Shown piece after piece: positions 8,949 to 17,156 of a stretch of 48,764 nt of DNA. This DNA comes from Bacteroidota bacterium (GTDB taxonomy: Bacteria > Bacteroidota > Bacteroidia > AKYH767-A > 2013-40CM-41-45). The stretch's first letter is position 1. Each line of letters starts with the position of its first letter. Under the pieces are notes generated by a model. The model had not been told where the DNA came from, searched no databases, and saw only the letters and a list, made by a program, of their open reading frames with translations. The translations under genes and the position numbers were made by a program. The stretch is taken from NCBI GenBank assembly GCA_003151745.1, contig PLYJ01000044.1, positions 1 to 48,764 of the forward strand, written 5' to 3'.

Positions 8949-10010
8949 TCACTTCAGAATAGGCCTTAACTGTGCTTCATTATTATTAATCCAGGTAAAA
9001 ATATCGAAAAATATATTTTCAACGCTTCTTTTTGGCTGCCAACCAATTTCCTTTTCGATTTTAGAATTATCTGTAACGAAGGCCTTCAAATCAGCAGGCC
9101 TGTTCTGCATTTCAGAATCAATCCTTATTTTATTACCTGTAATTTTCTCGCAAACACGTGTCATCTCCAATAGAGATGCACTTGATTTCAATCCGCCTCC
9201 TGCATTATAAATCTTCCCGTTAAACTTCTTCGGCTCATGAATTTGCATATCAATCAGTTCAGTTATATCATCTATGTGCAATATATCTCTCACTTGTTTT
9301 CCAACGCCTCCGTAACCAATGTATTTAAGTGATTGTTTCCAGTAATGCTTTGCCATCCATAATGTAACAACACCTTGATCTGTTTTGCCCATTTGACGGG
9401 GACCGGCTATTACGCCAAACCGCGTAATAGCTGCTTCTAATCCATAAAACGCAGCATATTCCTGTATAAAAAATTCAGATGAGAGCTTTGTCGTACCGTA
9501 GAAAGAACGGGCGCCAAAAAGGCTTAATTCTTCTGAAATACCTGCCCTTGAAATTCCTTTTTCATTCTGTTTATCCGCAAATGAAAAGCGTGTTTCCTCC
9601 TCTATAAATTCGGCATTTTCAATTTTATCAATAGGATATACTCTGCTGGTAGAAAGAAAAATAATTCTGGCTTTGTTTTTCAGACAGGCGTTGAAACAAT
9701 TTATCGAACCATAGAGATTATTACTAATAACATAGGATGGATCGGAGTTTAGCCCTGCCATTACAGAAGACTCAGCTGAGGCTTCGACTAAAACATCAAA
9801 AGTGCCTGCTGAAACAAAATCCTCAACATTGCGAATATCTCCGTGAATAAACTCGATACCCCTTTCTTGAAAAGCAGTGAGATTCAATTCCGAGCCCCGT
9901 CTTTTCAAGTTGTCAAATGCGACAATAGTATAGCCGGGATACTTCTCTTTAAGTTTTATGCAGAGAGAAGAACCTACAAATCCGGCTCCTCCTGTCAATA
10001 ATATTTTCAT
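8949..10010 (-). CDS. NAD-dependent epimerase/dehydratase
   Basis: An extended SDR of 353 residues with the classical GGAGFVGS NAD motif (7-14), STSRVY (120-125) carrying the active-site Ser/Thr, and a regular YGTTK catalytic motif (Tyr171, Lys175). The late GKQVRDILHIDD segment is typical of nucleotide-sugar epimerases and dehydratases. It shares overall layout and length with the neighbouring epimerase (7697-8758), and both contain GKQVRD. The two probably act on consecutive nucleotide-sugar intermediates, though the substrate cannot be named. A 190-bp gap without recognisable features separates them. Confidence 0.82.
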   Translation of the reverse strand: MKILLTGGAGFVGSSLCIKLKEKYPGYTIVAFDNLKRRGSELNLTAFQERGIEFIHGDIRNVEDFVSAGTFDVLVEASAESSVMAGLNSDPSYVISNNLYGSINCFNACLKNKARIIFLSTSRVYPIDKIENAEFIEEETRFSFADKQNEKGISRAGISEELSLFGARSFYGTTKLSSEFFIQEYAAFYGLEAAITRFGVIAGPRQMGKTDQGVVTLWMAKHYWKQSLKYIGYGGVGKQVRDILHIDDITELIDMQIHEPKKFNGKIYNAGGGLKSSASLLEMTRVCEKITGNKIRIDSEMQNRPADLKAFVTDNSKIEKEIGWQPKRSVENIFFDIFTWINNNEAQLRPILK

Positions 10011-10209
10011 TGATGTTTGATTACGACCGTATAATTAATTCATGTTACAGTCAATACTTAAATAACAGACAATTTTCCATAAAAGTAAATAAACTGACCA
10101 AATGTAGAGTGAAATGTATCGGATTTTAAATCTCTCATCCTTATTATGAGTAGTTAACGTTATATATATAGCTGATTATATTACCCTTCCTTTGGTCTCA
10201 TTAAAAATA

Positions 10210-11130
10210 TTATTCGAAATGCTTTTTGTAGAGATTAAATGCCAAAACAGACTTCTCCGGAAGATACTTTAAGAGAGCATCGGCATCACCCGGCAAGTCC
10301 TGAACAATTTTGAGATTATTTTCATAGCCCAAGTATTCCTGTTTCATATCCTTTACCAGGTCATGCGGGTTTCTTTCCTGGTAAACAGAAGCTTTTCCAA
10401 ACACTACCTTGCAATTATTTTTTGCCTGGACGTAGTAAGATGCCCAGATGTCATCCATTCTTCCAACATGGGGAAACAAAAAATAATCCTTCAGTAATTT
10501 TCCTTTAATGAAGGTGTTTTGAGAATCAAAAGGAGAAAGCTTATTAGCTGATATGGGGAAAAACTTTTCGTCAAAAGTACATTCCGGAGCATGCTCCATT
10601 CTACAGACAGCATCAATATCAGGATCACCATTCCAAAAATCCGCCTGTACATCAGCAGCAATTTGTTTCTTGCTCTTTTTTGAGTAATCCCGCTTCGGGA
10701 TTAATTGCAAAGGAAATCCCCTGTGCCATAAATGCTTGTGGTTGGTTGCTCCGACAGAATCAAAAGCAGGCAAATCAGTTTCATAATAATTTACTTCTAC
10801 AGCTTGTTTTTCCAACAGCAAATTCTCTCCCCAACCCTCTAATGGAATATTATCATCGTCAACAATAGCTACTATGTCAGCTTTCAGGTCATGCGCCCAC
10901 AGCAATCCAAAATTCCTTCTTTGTATGCAGTTCCAACCGATGGCATCGGAAAGCGGCTTGTCGTAATTCTCCTGCTCTTCAGGAGTTACATATATACCTC
11001 CTTTTAATTTATAATCTTTAGGAGTTTTTAAATCCCCTATCACAACCAGCTCCCAATCAGGCATGGATTCAAATTTATGAATAGCTTTTGTAGGAGCATT
11101 GATGGTAGTGGTAACAATGACTTTTTTCAT
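10210..11130 (-). CDS. STELLO-like (DUF288) glycosyltransferase
   Basis: A 306-residue protein whose segment WNCIQRRNFGLLWAH...ADIVAIVDDDNIPL matches what I recall of the STELLO/DUF288 glycosyltransferase family. The DDDN motif at 91-94 would be the metal and nucleotide-sugar binding site of a GT-A-like fold. The N-terminus IVTTTINAPT fits a first Rossmann strand. There is no signal peptide or membrane segment. It lies at the upstream end of the minus-strand surface-sugar cluster, followed by two epimerases and a GT2, so a role in adding an unusual sugar is likely. The substrate is unknown. Confidence 0.7.
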   Translation of the reverse strand: MKKVIVTTTINAPTKAIHKFESMPDWELVVIGDLKTPKDYKLKGGIYVTPEEQENYDKPLSDAIGWNCIQRRNFGLLWAHDLKADIVAIVDDDNIPLEGWGENLLLEKQAVEVNYYETDLPAFDSVGATNHKHLWHRGFPLQLIPKRDYSKKSKKQIAADVQADFWNGDPDIDAVCRMEHAPECTFDEKFFPISANKLSPFDSQNTFIKGKLLKDYFLFPHVGRMDDIWASYYVQAKNNCKVVFGKASVYQERNPHDLVKDMKQEYLGYENNLKIVQDLPGDADALLKYLPEKSVLAFNLYKKHFE

Positions 11131-11308
11131 CTATTGTTGTTTTAAAGAAAATGTTTCATTAATGACAGGCAATAAGATGCTTGCAGAAAAGGTATTCATT
11201 CGTTTTTTTGTGAAAGGCCGCAAAAGTAAGACAAATCCTATTGTTATGCCTGAAAGCAATTAAAATTCAGGATTGCATACTTTTGTTGTCAAGTAATCTA
11301 AATAAAAC

Positions 11309-11872
11309 ATGTCAAGGACACCTTCTATCATGATACCGCTTGGCACAGTGTTACCAACGTTTTCACTGCCCGATGTAGTTTCAGGCAATAACATCACAGA
11401 GCAATTGCTAAGCGGAAACATTTCGGTGGTGATGTTCATTTGCAATCATTGTCCCTATGTAAAGCATGTGAACAAGGAATTAGTGAGGCTGGCAAATGAT
11501 TATATGTGTAAAGGAGTAAAGTTTATCGCCATCAGCGCCAATGATGCTGCCATGTATCCGGATGATGCGCCGGATAAGATGAAAGTGGTTGCCGTGCAAT
11601 TAAAATATCCTTTTCCTTATTTATATGATGAATCGCAACACACAGCCCGTGCTTTCGATGCTGCATGCACACCTGACTTTTACATCTTCGATAAAAATAA
11701 AAAGCTTGCCTATCATGGTCAGTTGGATGATTCAAGACCTTCGCTCAATGTTCCTGTTACGGGAAAAGATATACGTGATGCGCTGGATAACCTTTTAAAT
11801 AATAAACCTGTCTCCGCTTTGCAAAGGCCAGGCATTGGTTGCAACATCAAATGGAAACAGAGTAATTCCTGA
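11309..11872 (+). CDS. Thioredoxin-fold AhpC/TSA-type redoxin
   Basis: A 187-residue cytosolic thioredoxin-fold protein. The redox motif is CNHCPYV (Cys45 and Cys48), and the segment FICNHCPYVKHVNKELVRLA is typical of the thioredoxin-like family that includes alkyl hydroperoxide reductase-type proteins. PDFYIFDKNKKLAYHGQLDD supplies the conserved cis-Pro region and last strands. No signal peptide is seen. A promoter-like TACTTTTG (11278-11285) lies 23 bp before the ATG, but no good -33 element is placed upstream of it. Its physiological reductant or substrate is not evident. Confidence 0.88.
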   Translation: MSRTPSIMIPLGTVLPTFSLPDVVSGNNITEQLLSGNISVVMFICNHCPYVKHVNKELVRLANDYMCKGVKFIAISANDAAMYPDDAPDKMKVVAVQLKYPFPYLYDESQHTARAFDAACTPDFYIFDKNKKLAYHGQLDDSRPSLNVPVTGKDIRDALDNLLNNKPVSALQRPGIGCNIKWKQSNS

Positions 11873-11983
11873 TAATGCCTTTACAAATTGAATTAATATT
11901 ATTAACTTAATCTGCGGCTTCAGAAAATTATTATCTTCGTCTCAGCAAATTTCATTTCTAACCCTTTAAAAAACCCGAAGAAA

Positions 11984-12820
11984 ATGAAAACAATTATTGT
12001 TCCCACTGACTTCTCTGATAATGCCATGCATGCCCTTCGTTATGCATGCATGTTGAATGGAAAGCTGAATGGAAAGATTATCCTTTTCCATTCCTACGCT
12101 ATGCCTGTGCTTGCTACAGACATGACCTTCGAGATTATGCCGCCCGATGATGAGTTAAAGAAGCTATCCCACAAGATGCTTAAAGAGCAGTTGCAGCAAA
12201 TCACGTCTGAATTTCCGGGTATGAATTTCGAAACAGTTGCTGAAGCAGGCTTTGCTGAAGATGAAATTATTAACCTGGCAAAAACGAAAGAAGCAGATTT
12301 TTTGGTTATGGGCACACAAGGTGCCAGCGGATTGCGTGAGGCGCTCATAGGAAGCATAACGGCTTCTGTAATGGAGGATACTTCCTGCCCTGTTATCGCC
12401 GTTCCTGAAAAAGCAACGGTAAACCGTTTGAGTAAAATCGTATTTGCTACCGATTATGCTTTAAATGACTTTGAAAATATCGGTAAAGTGATAGAACTTG
12501 CAAAACCATTTAATGCCGAACTTACGCTGCTTCATGTATCGAGCGGAGAGTTGGACAAGGCGTATGAGTTTGCAGCTATTGAGACTTTTAAAGAGAACGT
12601 GAAAGAAGAAAATAAATATGAGAAGCTTACATTTAAGCTGCTGGACAGCAGGGAAGTTCTTGACGGCTTAAATTTTTATCTGGATGAAATCAAGGCTGAT
12701 TTGCTTGTGATGTCCATGCATCATAGAAACTTCTTTCAAAAAATGTTTAGTCGCAGCAAAACAAAGAGAATGGCTTTTCATACGCACATTCCGTTGCTGG
12801 CTTTTCATGCGGAAGAATGA
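11984..12820 (+). CDS. Tandem-domain universal stress protein
   Basis: Two UspA domains in one chain of 278 residues. Domain 1 (about 1-140) begins TIIVPTDFSDNA and ends with a complete ATP-binding motif (MGTQGASGLREALIGS then the VMEDTSCPVIAVP strand). Domain 2 (about 148-278) begins KIVFATDYALNDFENI, and its terminal motif is degenerate (MSMHHRNFFQKMFSRSKTKRMAFH), so ATP binding is likely confined to domain 1. The family responds to starvation and redox stress, but the client is unknown. A promoter-like TATCTTCG lies about 45 bp upstream. The gene is transcribed alone. Confidence 0.92.
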   Translation: MKTIIVPTDFSDNAMHALRYACMLNGKLNGKIILFHSYAMPVLATDMTFEIMPPDDELKKLSHKMLKEQLQQITSEFPGMNFETVAEAGFAEDEIINLAKTKEADFLVMGTQGASGLREALIGSITASVMEDTSCPVIAVPEKATVNRLSKIVFATDYALNDFENIGKVIELAKPFNAELTLLHVSSGELDKAYEFAAIETFKENVKEENKYEKLTFKLLDSREVLDGLNFYLDEIKADLLVMSMHHRNFFQKMFSRSKTKRMAFHTHIPLLAFHAEE

Positions 12821-12906
12821 GCCCAACGTGGTGCATATAGGATTGTTGGTTGTGGATTGATGAACAGGTTAATTTGCAACTAACAATGCGAAATCTAACA
12901 TTCATT

Positions 12907-13287
12907 TTAATTATCCTCCCGTTCATCCATGCGTGCTTTTCTTCTCTCCGAAGGATCAACAGCTTTCGACATAAACTTCTTTATGCTTTCTACGGCAGTG
13001 TCAACAAAATCATAGACTTTGTTCTCGACTGCTTTCTCAGTTCGCATTATCAAACGTTGAAAAAATAAAGATAAGCCAAAGCCGATGCCGTCTTTCATAA
13101 ATTCCTTCTTTTCCAACCTAACACCTGTCAGTGACGAGATAGTGTTCAGAATTATATTTAAAGGAGTGAAGTCCTCCCTGAACTCCTGCAAATCCTCTCG
13201 CAGCTTATTTTCCTGAAGCTTGCAAACTTCTTCCATGCGCTCTATCTCCGCATGAAGCTGGTGGATGTTTTCAATTTTTGCCATCAC
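12907..13287 (-). CDS. Small coiled-coil protein downstream of holin-X-like gene
   Basis: A 126-residue soluble protein I do not recognise. Residues 5-40 are strongly charged with heptad-like Leu/Met spacing (probable coiled coil), the middle (about 70-85) is mildly amphipathic and the tail is rich in Arg/Glu/Asp. Its start overlaps the end of the holin-X-like gene by 17 bp on the same strand, so the two are co-translated. The arrangement resembles the YqjD/YqjE pairs of stress-related membrane proteins, an analogy only. Confidence 0.75.
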   Translation of the reverse strand: MMAKIENIHQLHAEIERMEEVCKLQENKLREDLQEFREDFTPLNIILNTISSLTGVRLEKKEFMKDGIGFGLSLFFQRLIMRTEKAVENKVYDFVDTAVESIKKFMSKAVDPSERRKARMDEREDN

Positions 13288-13633
13288 TGTCTTTCTTAAA
13301 AAAGTTTTTAATGATTGTATTCATCATAGGAGTGGCAAGCCACTTTTCTCTGTTGACAAACAGGATTAAAAATATCAACAGGTACAAGGCTGATACTCCA
13401 AGAAAGCCGAAGCAGGGATTGTTGAAATAGTTTGTCAACGCGAATCCAAGCGCTATGCTTGCAAATACAATTGCTATAACGAGCGGAGGCAAAAGCAAAA
13501 GACGCGATGCAATGCCTGAAATAGCGTTGCTTGACTTCTCCGCTATTTTAAGCGTGGCTAACTCTTGCCGTGCATTAAAATATTCCTGCGCATCATCTAT
13601 AATGTTGTCAAGTATTGATCTTTCATTTTCCAT
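13271..13633 (-). CDS. Holin-X / YqjE-like membrane protein
   Basis: A 120-residue protein with a charged N-terminal helix (about 1-30), then two hydrophobic segments (about 45-67 and 76-93) separated by a short NNPCFG turn, and a Lys-rich cytosolic tail. This is the layout of the Phage_holin_3_6 (DUF1469, YqjE) family. Despite the family name, chromosomal members are not phage lysis genes, and their role is poorly known. It overlaps the coiled-coil gene downstream and follows the GNAT-like gene, with a hairpin between. Confidence 0.75.
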   Translation of the reverse strand: MENERSILDNIIDDAQEYFNARQELATLKIAEKSSNAISGIASRLLLLPPLVIAIVFASIALGFALTNYFNNPCFGFLGVSALYLLIFLILFVNREKWLATPMMNTIIKNFFKKDSDGKN

Positions 13634-13642
13634 CTTTTTGGG

Positions 13643-13691
13643 AATTAGGGTAATTAAGGTAATTGAGTTGCGCTACAAAATTACCCTAATT
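13643..13691. repeat. Intergenic GGTAATT-word palindrome
   Basis: AATTAGGGTAATT (13643-13655) pairs perfectly with AATTACCCTAATT (13679-13691), and further degenerate GGTAATT/AATTACC words surround it. It lies in the gap between two minus-strand genes, so it may act as an internal attenuator. A related word set occurs at 21205-21262. Confidence 0.8.
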
Positions 13692-13719
13692 ACCTCATTT
13701 ACCTAAATTACCTGCTTCA

Positions 13720-14880
13720 TCAATGCAAAATCGGCGAACGTTTAAATTCTTTCGTGCGATCAAATAAGTAACGATATGTAATAAGCTTTCTCATACGTTT
13801 AGTACCAAGGCTTTCTGATACATTAATCATCTTAGGATTAAAATCGCCGATCCATTGCAATTCCATATCATCGTAGCGGTTGGTTTTCCTGATTTCATTG
13901 GCTCCTTCAACAATCATATACGAATCAACACCTGTGCCCTGGTATTCAGGTATTACGCCAAAAACAATTCCAAAAAACTTACGACATATCCCTCTTTTCT
14001 TCAACCAAAGAAATCGAAGCTTGTTAAAAAGATGAAACTTGCCATTCATATATTTAAAAAGCTGGTTTATTTCAGGCAGGTTAAGCCAGCAGGCTATCGG
14101 TTGATCCTTATAATATATAAACCACACCAGCTTTTCATCCATCACCGGTTTCATCTTTTTGAAAATTAACAGTGCCTGCTCCTTGCTTATTGATTTGCCT
14201 CCTGCATGCGTTGCCCATGCTTTATTGTAGATGATGCTAAAGTCTTCCGCATATTTCTCAATATTACTTTTATCTATGTGCGCTGCTTTGAAATCAGGGT
14301 TGGCTGCAATGCGGGCATGGCGTTCAATGAATTTATCCTGCAAAGGATCGAACACTTTCAATGAAAAAACAATCTGTTCAAAGAACATTTTAAAACCATA
14401 CTCTTCAAAAAACTTTCTGTAATAAGGCGGATTATAGTTCATGCAGTACACAGGCTCGGAGAATCCTTCTACTAATAAACCCCACCACCTGTCACGCTCC
14501 CCGAAATTGATTGGCCCATCCATTGCTTCCATACCCTTTTCCTTAAGCCATTCTTTACATTTATCAAACAGCATCATCGTTGCGGTCATATCATCAATGC
14601 AATCGAAGAAGCCCATTCCACCTGTAGGCTGGTCTTCCTTCTTTGAAATCTTCTCATTATAAAAAGCAGCAACACGCCCTATCACTTTCTCCTTATCATC
14701 TTTCAACAACCATCTTATTGCAGTGCCGTGACGATAGAATTTATTTTCCTTCTCATCAAAGACAGACTCAATATCTTTATCAAGAGGGCGAATCCATTGA
14801 TCATTATTCTTATATATCATCAATGGTAATTCGAGAAAATCTTTCTTATCCCGTTTTGTTTTTACTTCTATTAATTGCAT
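13720..14880 (-). CDS. GNAT-superfamily-like protein of Bacteroidota
   Basis: A 386-residue cytosolic protein. The pattern VIGRVAAFYNEK (beta strands), GFFDCIDD, a central GPINFGERDRWWGLLVEGF and a late EYQGTGVDSYMIVEGANEIR fits the long GNAT-like proteins common in Bacteroidota. Some database entries label relatives as GTP cyclohydrolase, which I see no support for. A longer frame starts at 14916, but its extra 12 codons come from a TTCAAGG-word intergenic repeat. The ATG at 14878-14880 (MQLIEVKTKRDKKDFLELP) gives the family-typical start. Function is unknown; acyltransferase activity is an inference from fold. Confidence 0.78.
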   Translation of the reverse strand: MQLIEVKTKRDKKDFLELPLMIYKNNDQWIRPLDKDIESVFDEKENKFYRHGTAIRWLLKDDKEKVIGRVAAFYNEKISKKEDQPTGGMGFFDCIDDMTATMMLFDKCKEWLKEKGMEAMDGPINFGERDRWWGLLVEGFSEPVYCMNYNPPYYRKFFEEYGFKMFFEQIVFSLKVFDPLQDKFIERHARIAANPDFKAAHIDKSNIEKYAEDFSIIYNKAWATHAGGKSISKEQALLIFKKMKPVMDEKLVWFIYYKDQPIACWLNLPEINQLFKYMNGKFHLFNKLRFLWLKKRGICRKFFGIVFGVIPEYQGTGVDSYMIVEGANEIRKTNRYDDMELQWIGDFNPKMINVSESLGTKRMRKLITYRYLFDRTKEFKRSPILH

Positions 14881-14883
14881 TTT

Positions 14884-14998
14884 TTCCAGTTCAAGGTTAT
14901 TCAGTTCAAGGTTCAAAGTTGTAAAAAATACTGTTCAAAGTTACTCAGTTCAAAGTTCAATGTTAACTTTGAACTTTAAACTAAAAAACTCTGAACTA
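14884..14998. repeat. Intergenic TTCAAAGTT-word palindrome
   Basis: Multiple copies of GTTCAAAGTT-like words in both orientations. The best pair is AGTTCAAAGTT (14947-14957) with AACTTTGAACT (14965-14975), perfect over 11 bp around a 7-nt loop. It lies between the divergent GNAT-like and SDR genes. The same word family recurs at 15865-15930, on the other side of the SDR gene. Confidence 0.8.
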
Positions 14999-15005
14999 AT
15001 TTTAT

Positions 15006-15863
15006 ATGAAAGATAAAGTAGTCGTCATCACAGGAGCTTCTTCCGGCATTGGTCTTGCCTGTGCAAAGGAATTCACATCTGCAGGAGCAAAAGTTGTTTT
15101 AGCTGCGCGGCATGAAGATAAATTGCAGTTAGCATCTGGCAAATTACAGTTGGCAGGTAACAATGAATTGACTTCTGAGCGCACTGCAGACTGGCGACTG
15201 CCATCTGCAGACTTCTGTTTAACTGTTGTTACGGACGTCAGCAAACAAGATGACTGCAAAAAATTAATTGATGAAACGATAAAGCATTACGGTAGGCTTG
15301 ATGTGCTGATTAACAATGCAGGCATTTCCATGCGGGCATTGTTCGAAGAAGTTGATTTGAAGGTGCTGCACGAACTGATGGATATAAACTTTTGGGGAAC
15401 TGTTTACTGCACTAAATACGCGCTGCCCTATCTGTTGAAAGCCAAAGGCAGTGTGGTTGGCATGTCCTCTATTGCAGGAAAGAAGGGATTGCCGGGGCGC
15501 ACAGGTTACTCTGCTTCAAAGTTTGCCATAGAGGGTTTTTTAGAGACATTGAGAATAGAGAATTTGAAAAAGGATTTGCATGTGCTTGTAGCTTGTCCGG
15601 GCTTTACGACTTCTAACATCCGCAACACAGCATTATCAAAAGACGGAACTGCACAAGGCGAATCACCACGAGACGAAAACAACATGATGAGCGCAGATGA
15701 AGTGGCAAAAAGAATATATAAAGCTGTCATTCACAGAAGGCGCGATCTCGTTCTCACTTCCAACGGCAAGCTTACTGTTTTGCTTAACAAGTTTTTTCCT
15801 GCCTTTATGGATAAGATGGTCTATAACCACATGGCTAAGGAAGCGGATTCACCGTTCAAATGA
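15006..15863 (+). CDS. Short-chain dehydrogenase with in-frame repeat insertion
   Basis: A classical SDR, 285 residues. It has the cofactor motif TGASSGIG (9-16), NNAG (103-106), an active-site Ser in GMSSIAG (about 154) and YSASK (Tyr168, Lys172), so all catalytic residues are present. Classical relatives have only about 15 residues between the second strand (AARHEDKL) and VVTDVS. Here there are about 32, and the extra DNA (roughly 15126-15221) consists of GCAGTTGGCAG-type words and their complements, an intergenic palindrome turned into coding sequence. The insertion lies in a surface loop region near the cofactor. Substrate is unknown. Confidence 0.88.
   Translation: MKDKVVVITGASSGIGLACAKEFTSAGAKVVLAARHEDKLQLASGKLQLAGNNELTSERTADWRLPSADFCLTVVTDVSKQDDCKKLIDETIKHYGRLDVLINNAGISMRALFEEVDLKVLHELMDINFWGTVYCTKYALPYLLKAKGSVVGMSSIAGKKGLPGRTGYSASKFAIEGFLETLRIENLKKDLHVLVACPGFTTSNIRNTALSKDGTAQGESPRDENNMMSADEVAKRIYKAVIHRRRDLVLTSNGKLTVLLNKFFPAFMDKMVYNHMAKEADSPFK
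15126..15221. repeat. TTGGCAG-word palindrome inside the SDR gene
   Basis: The left half holds ACAGTTGGCAGG and similar words, and the right half holds CTGCAGACTGGCGACTGCC, forming an imperfect inverted repeat. It keeps the SDR reading frame open and encodes residues about 41-72. The same word family appears at 18230-18300 in another gene. The boundaries are approximate. Confidence 0.65.
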
Positions 15864-15864
15864 A

Positions 15865-15930
15865 GTTCAATGTTATCCAGTTCAAAGTTGCCGCCAACAT
15901 TGAACTTTGAACCGAGCAACTTTGAACCGG
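15865..15930. repeat. Second TTCAAAGTT-word palindrome
   Basis: GTTCAATGTT (15865-15874) pairs with AACATTGAAC (15896-15905), and AGTTCAAAGTTG pairs with a later CAACTTTGAACC. It lies between the convergent SDR and YVTN/T9SS genes and may serve as a bidirectional terminator. It uses the same words as 14884-14998. Confidence 0.75.
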
Positions 15931-15933
15931 ATT

Positions 15934-16563
15934 TCATTCCTTCACAAATCTTTTCACAACAATCCCGTTCTCCCATTTCAGTTGAAGAAAATACATCCCT
16001 GCGGGGAATGGTTTACAGTTTATGGTTGCCTCTTTACTGTTTATCTTTTGAGAATATATTATTTCTCCAACAACATTATAGATGGTTAGGATGTTGTTTT
16101 CTAATGAGCCATTGCTATTAATGAATAACTCATCTGTGGCGGGATTGGGAGAGATGGAAATGCTTGCAACATCAATACTAAACGAAGCAATTCCGGTGGT
16201 CTGTTTATAAGTAGAAATAAAATTACCAAATTCAATACAGCCACCATCTGCAATGGTCGCAGAAACAGTATTGGTAGCGGTGTTTATTACACTTACTGTA
16301 CGGCTATACACATTCGTAACATATACCTTAGTTCCATCAAGGCTCACAGATACACAATAAGGTTCAATACCAACTTTAATTGTAGCCGAAACAGTACTGG
16401 TTGCAACATTAATAACCGATACGGAAGTATCGTTGTAATTCGTTATATAAGCCGTCTGCGCCATCCCCGTCATGCCTGCAAGCATAAGAGCTAAAGTAAA
16501 GAGAACGGGCAGAGTGCAGTTTCTTCTTTTGTTCTTACTGATTTGTTGTAATTGTTTTTCCAT
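15934..16563 (-). CDS. Short YVTN-repeat protein with T9SS sorting domain
   Basis: A secreted protein of 209 residues. A long signal peptide (about 1-35, ending MTGMAQ) precedes two YVTN-type beta-propeller repeats (AYITNYNDTSVSVINVAT and KVYVTNVYSRTVSVINTAT) and a spacer. The C-terminal type A T9SS sorting domain (about 128-209) begins ISISPNPATDELFI and ends VVKRFVKE. Sorting domains direct passage through the outer membrane and removal or anchoring by the PorU machinery. Two propeller repeats cannot close a seven-bladed propeller, so the gene is probably an internally deleted relic that kept its frame. Confidence 0.85.
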   Translation of the reverse strand: MEKQLQQISKNKRRNCTLPVLFTLALMLAGMTGMAQTAYITNYNDTSVSVINVATSTVSATIKVGIEPYCVSVSLDGTKVYVTNVYSRTVSVINTATNTVSATIADGGCIEFGNFISTYKQTTGIASFSIDVASISISPNPATDELFINSNGSLENNILTIYNVVGEIIYSQKINSKEATINCKPFPAGMYFLQLKWENGIVVKRFVKE

Positions 16564-16787
16564 TTTGTTTAGGTTTAAATAGTTTTATCAAAGATAAATG
16601 ATTTTAATAAACAACATGCATATATTCATTATTGCATGTATAGCATTAAGACCAATGAAGCGCCTTTCACCCTCACCCTTCACTCGTCACCTGTCACAAT
16701 ACAAAGTTTCCTCTTTTCAAAACATGCCATTTTTAATCAAAAAACACACTATTTAGTTAAACCTTCATGTAAACTACATTCATATCC

Positions 16788-17060
16788 AGTCGTATATGTT
16801 TCTATTATAGTCGGGTTTGAAACATTTTTAGTCAACTATGTTTCTTCCTTAGTCGTGTATGAATCATCCTTAGTTATGTTAGTTTCTTCATTAGTCGGGG
16901 ATGATACTTACTTAGTCATATAAGTAACCTCTTTAGTCGGGGAAGTTTCTTCTTTAGTCATATAGGTTTCTTCCTTAGTCAAATAAGTTTCATATATAGT
17001 AGGAAAAGTTTCTTCGTTAGTCGTAAAGGTTTCACTTATAGTCATAAAATTTTCATGTTT
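16788..17060. repeat. 13 x 21-bp degenerate tandem array (locus 2)
   Basis: Thirteen units, each exactly 21 bp with no indels, nearly all beginning AGTC on the plus strand and containing GTTTCTTC. I checked each boundary. Translated on the minus strand each unit is a heptad of the type KEETYMT or NEETFPT. A minus-strand frame from 17108 covers units 13 to 7 (66 codons), then stops in unit 6; unit 3 also has a stop. It lies directly upstream of FN3-like gene A (17157), divergent to that frame. It could be a small heptad-repeat protein gene, now shortened, or a DNA array with two-turn periodicity. Confidence 0.88.
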
Positions 17061-17156
17061 ATGCATATATGATTCTGTTTTTGTAAGATTTCGGGTCATT
17101 TTGTTCAAACTTGAAAAGGATTTTATGGTAAAAAGAAGAAATAAATTTGAAATTTT

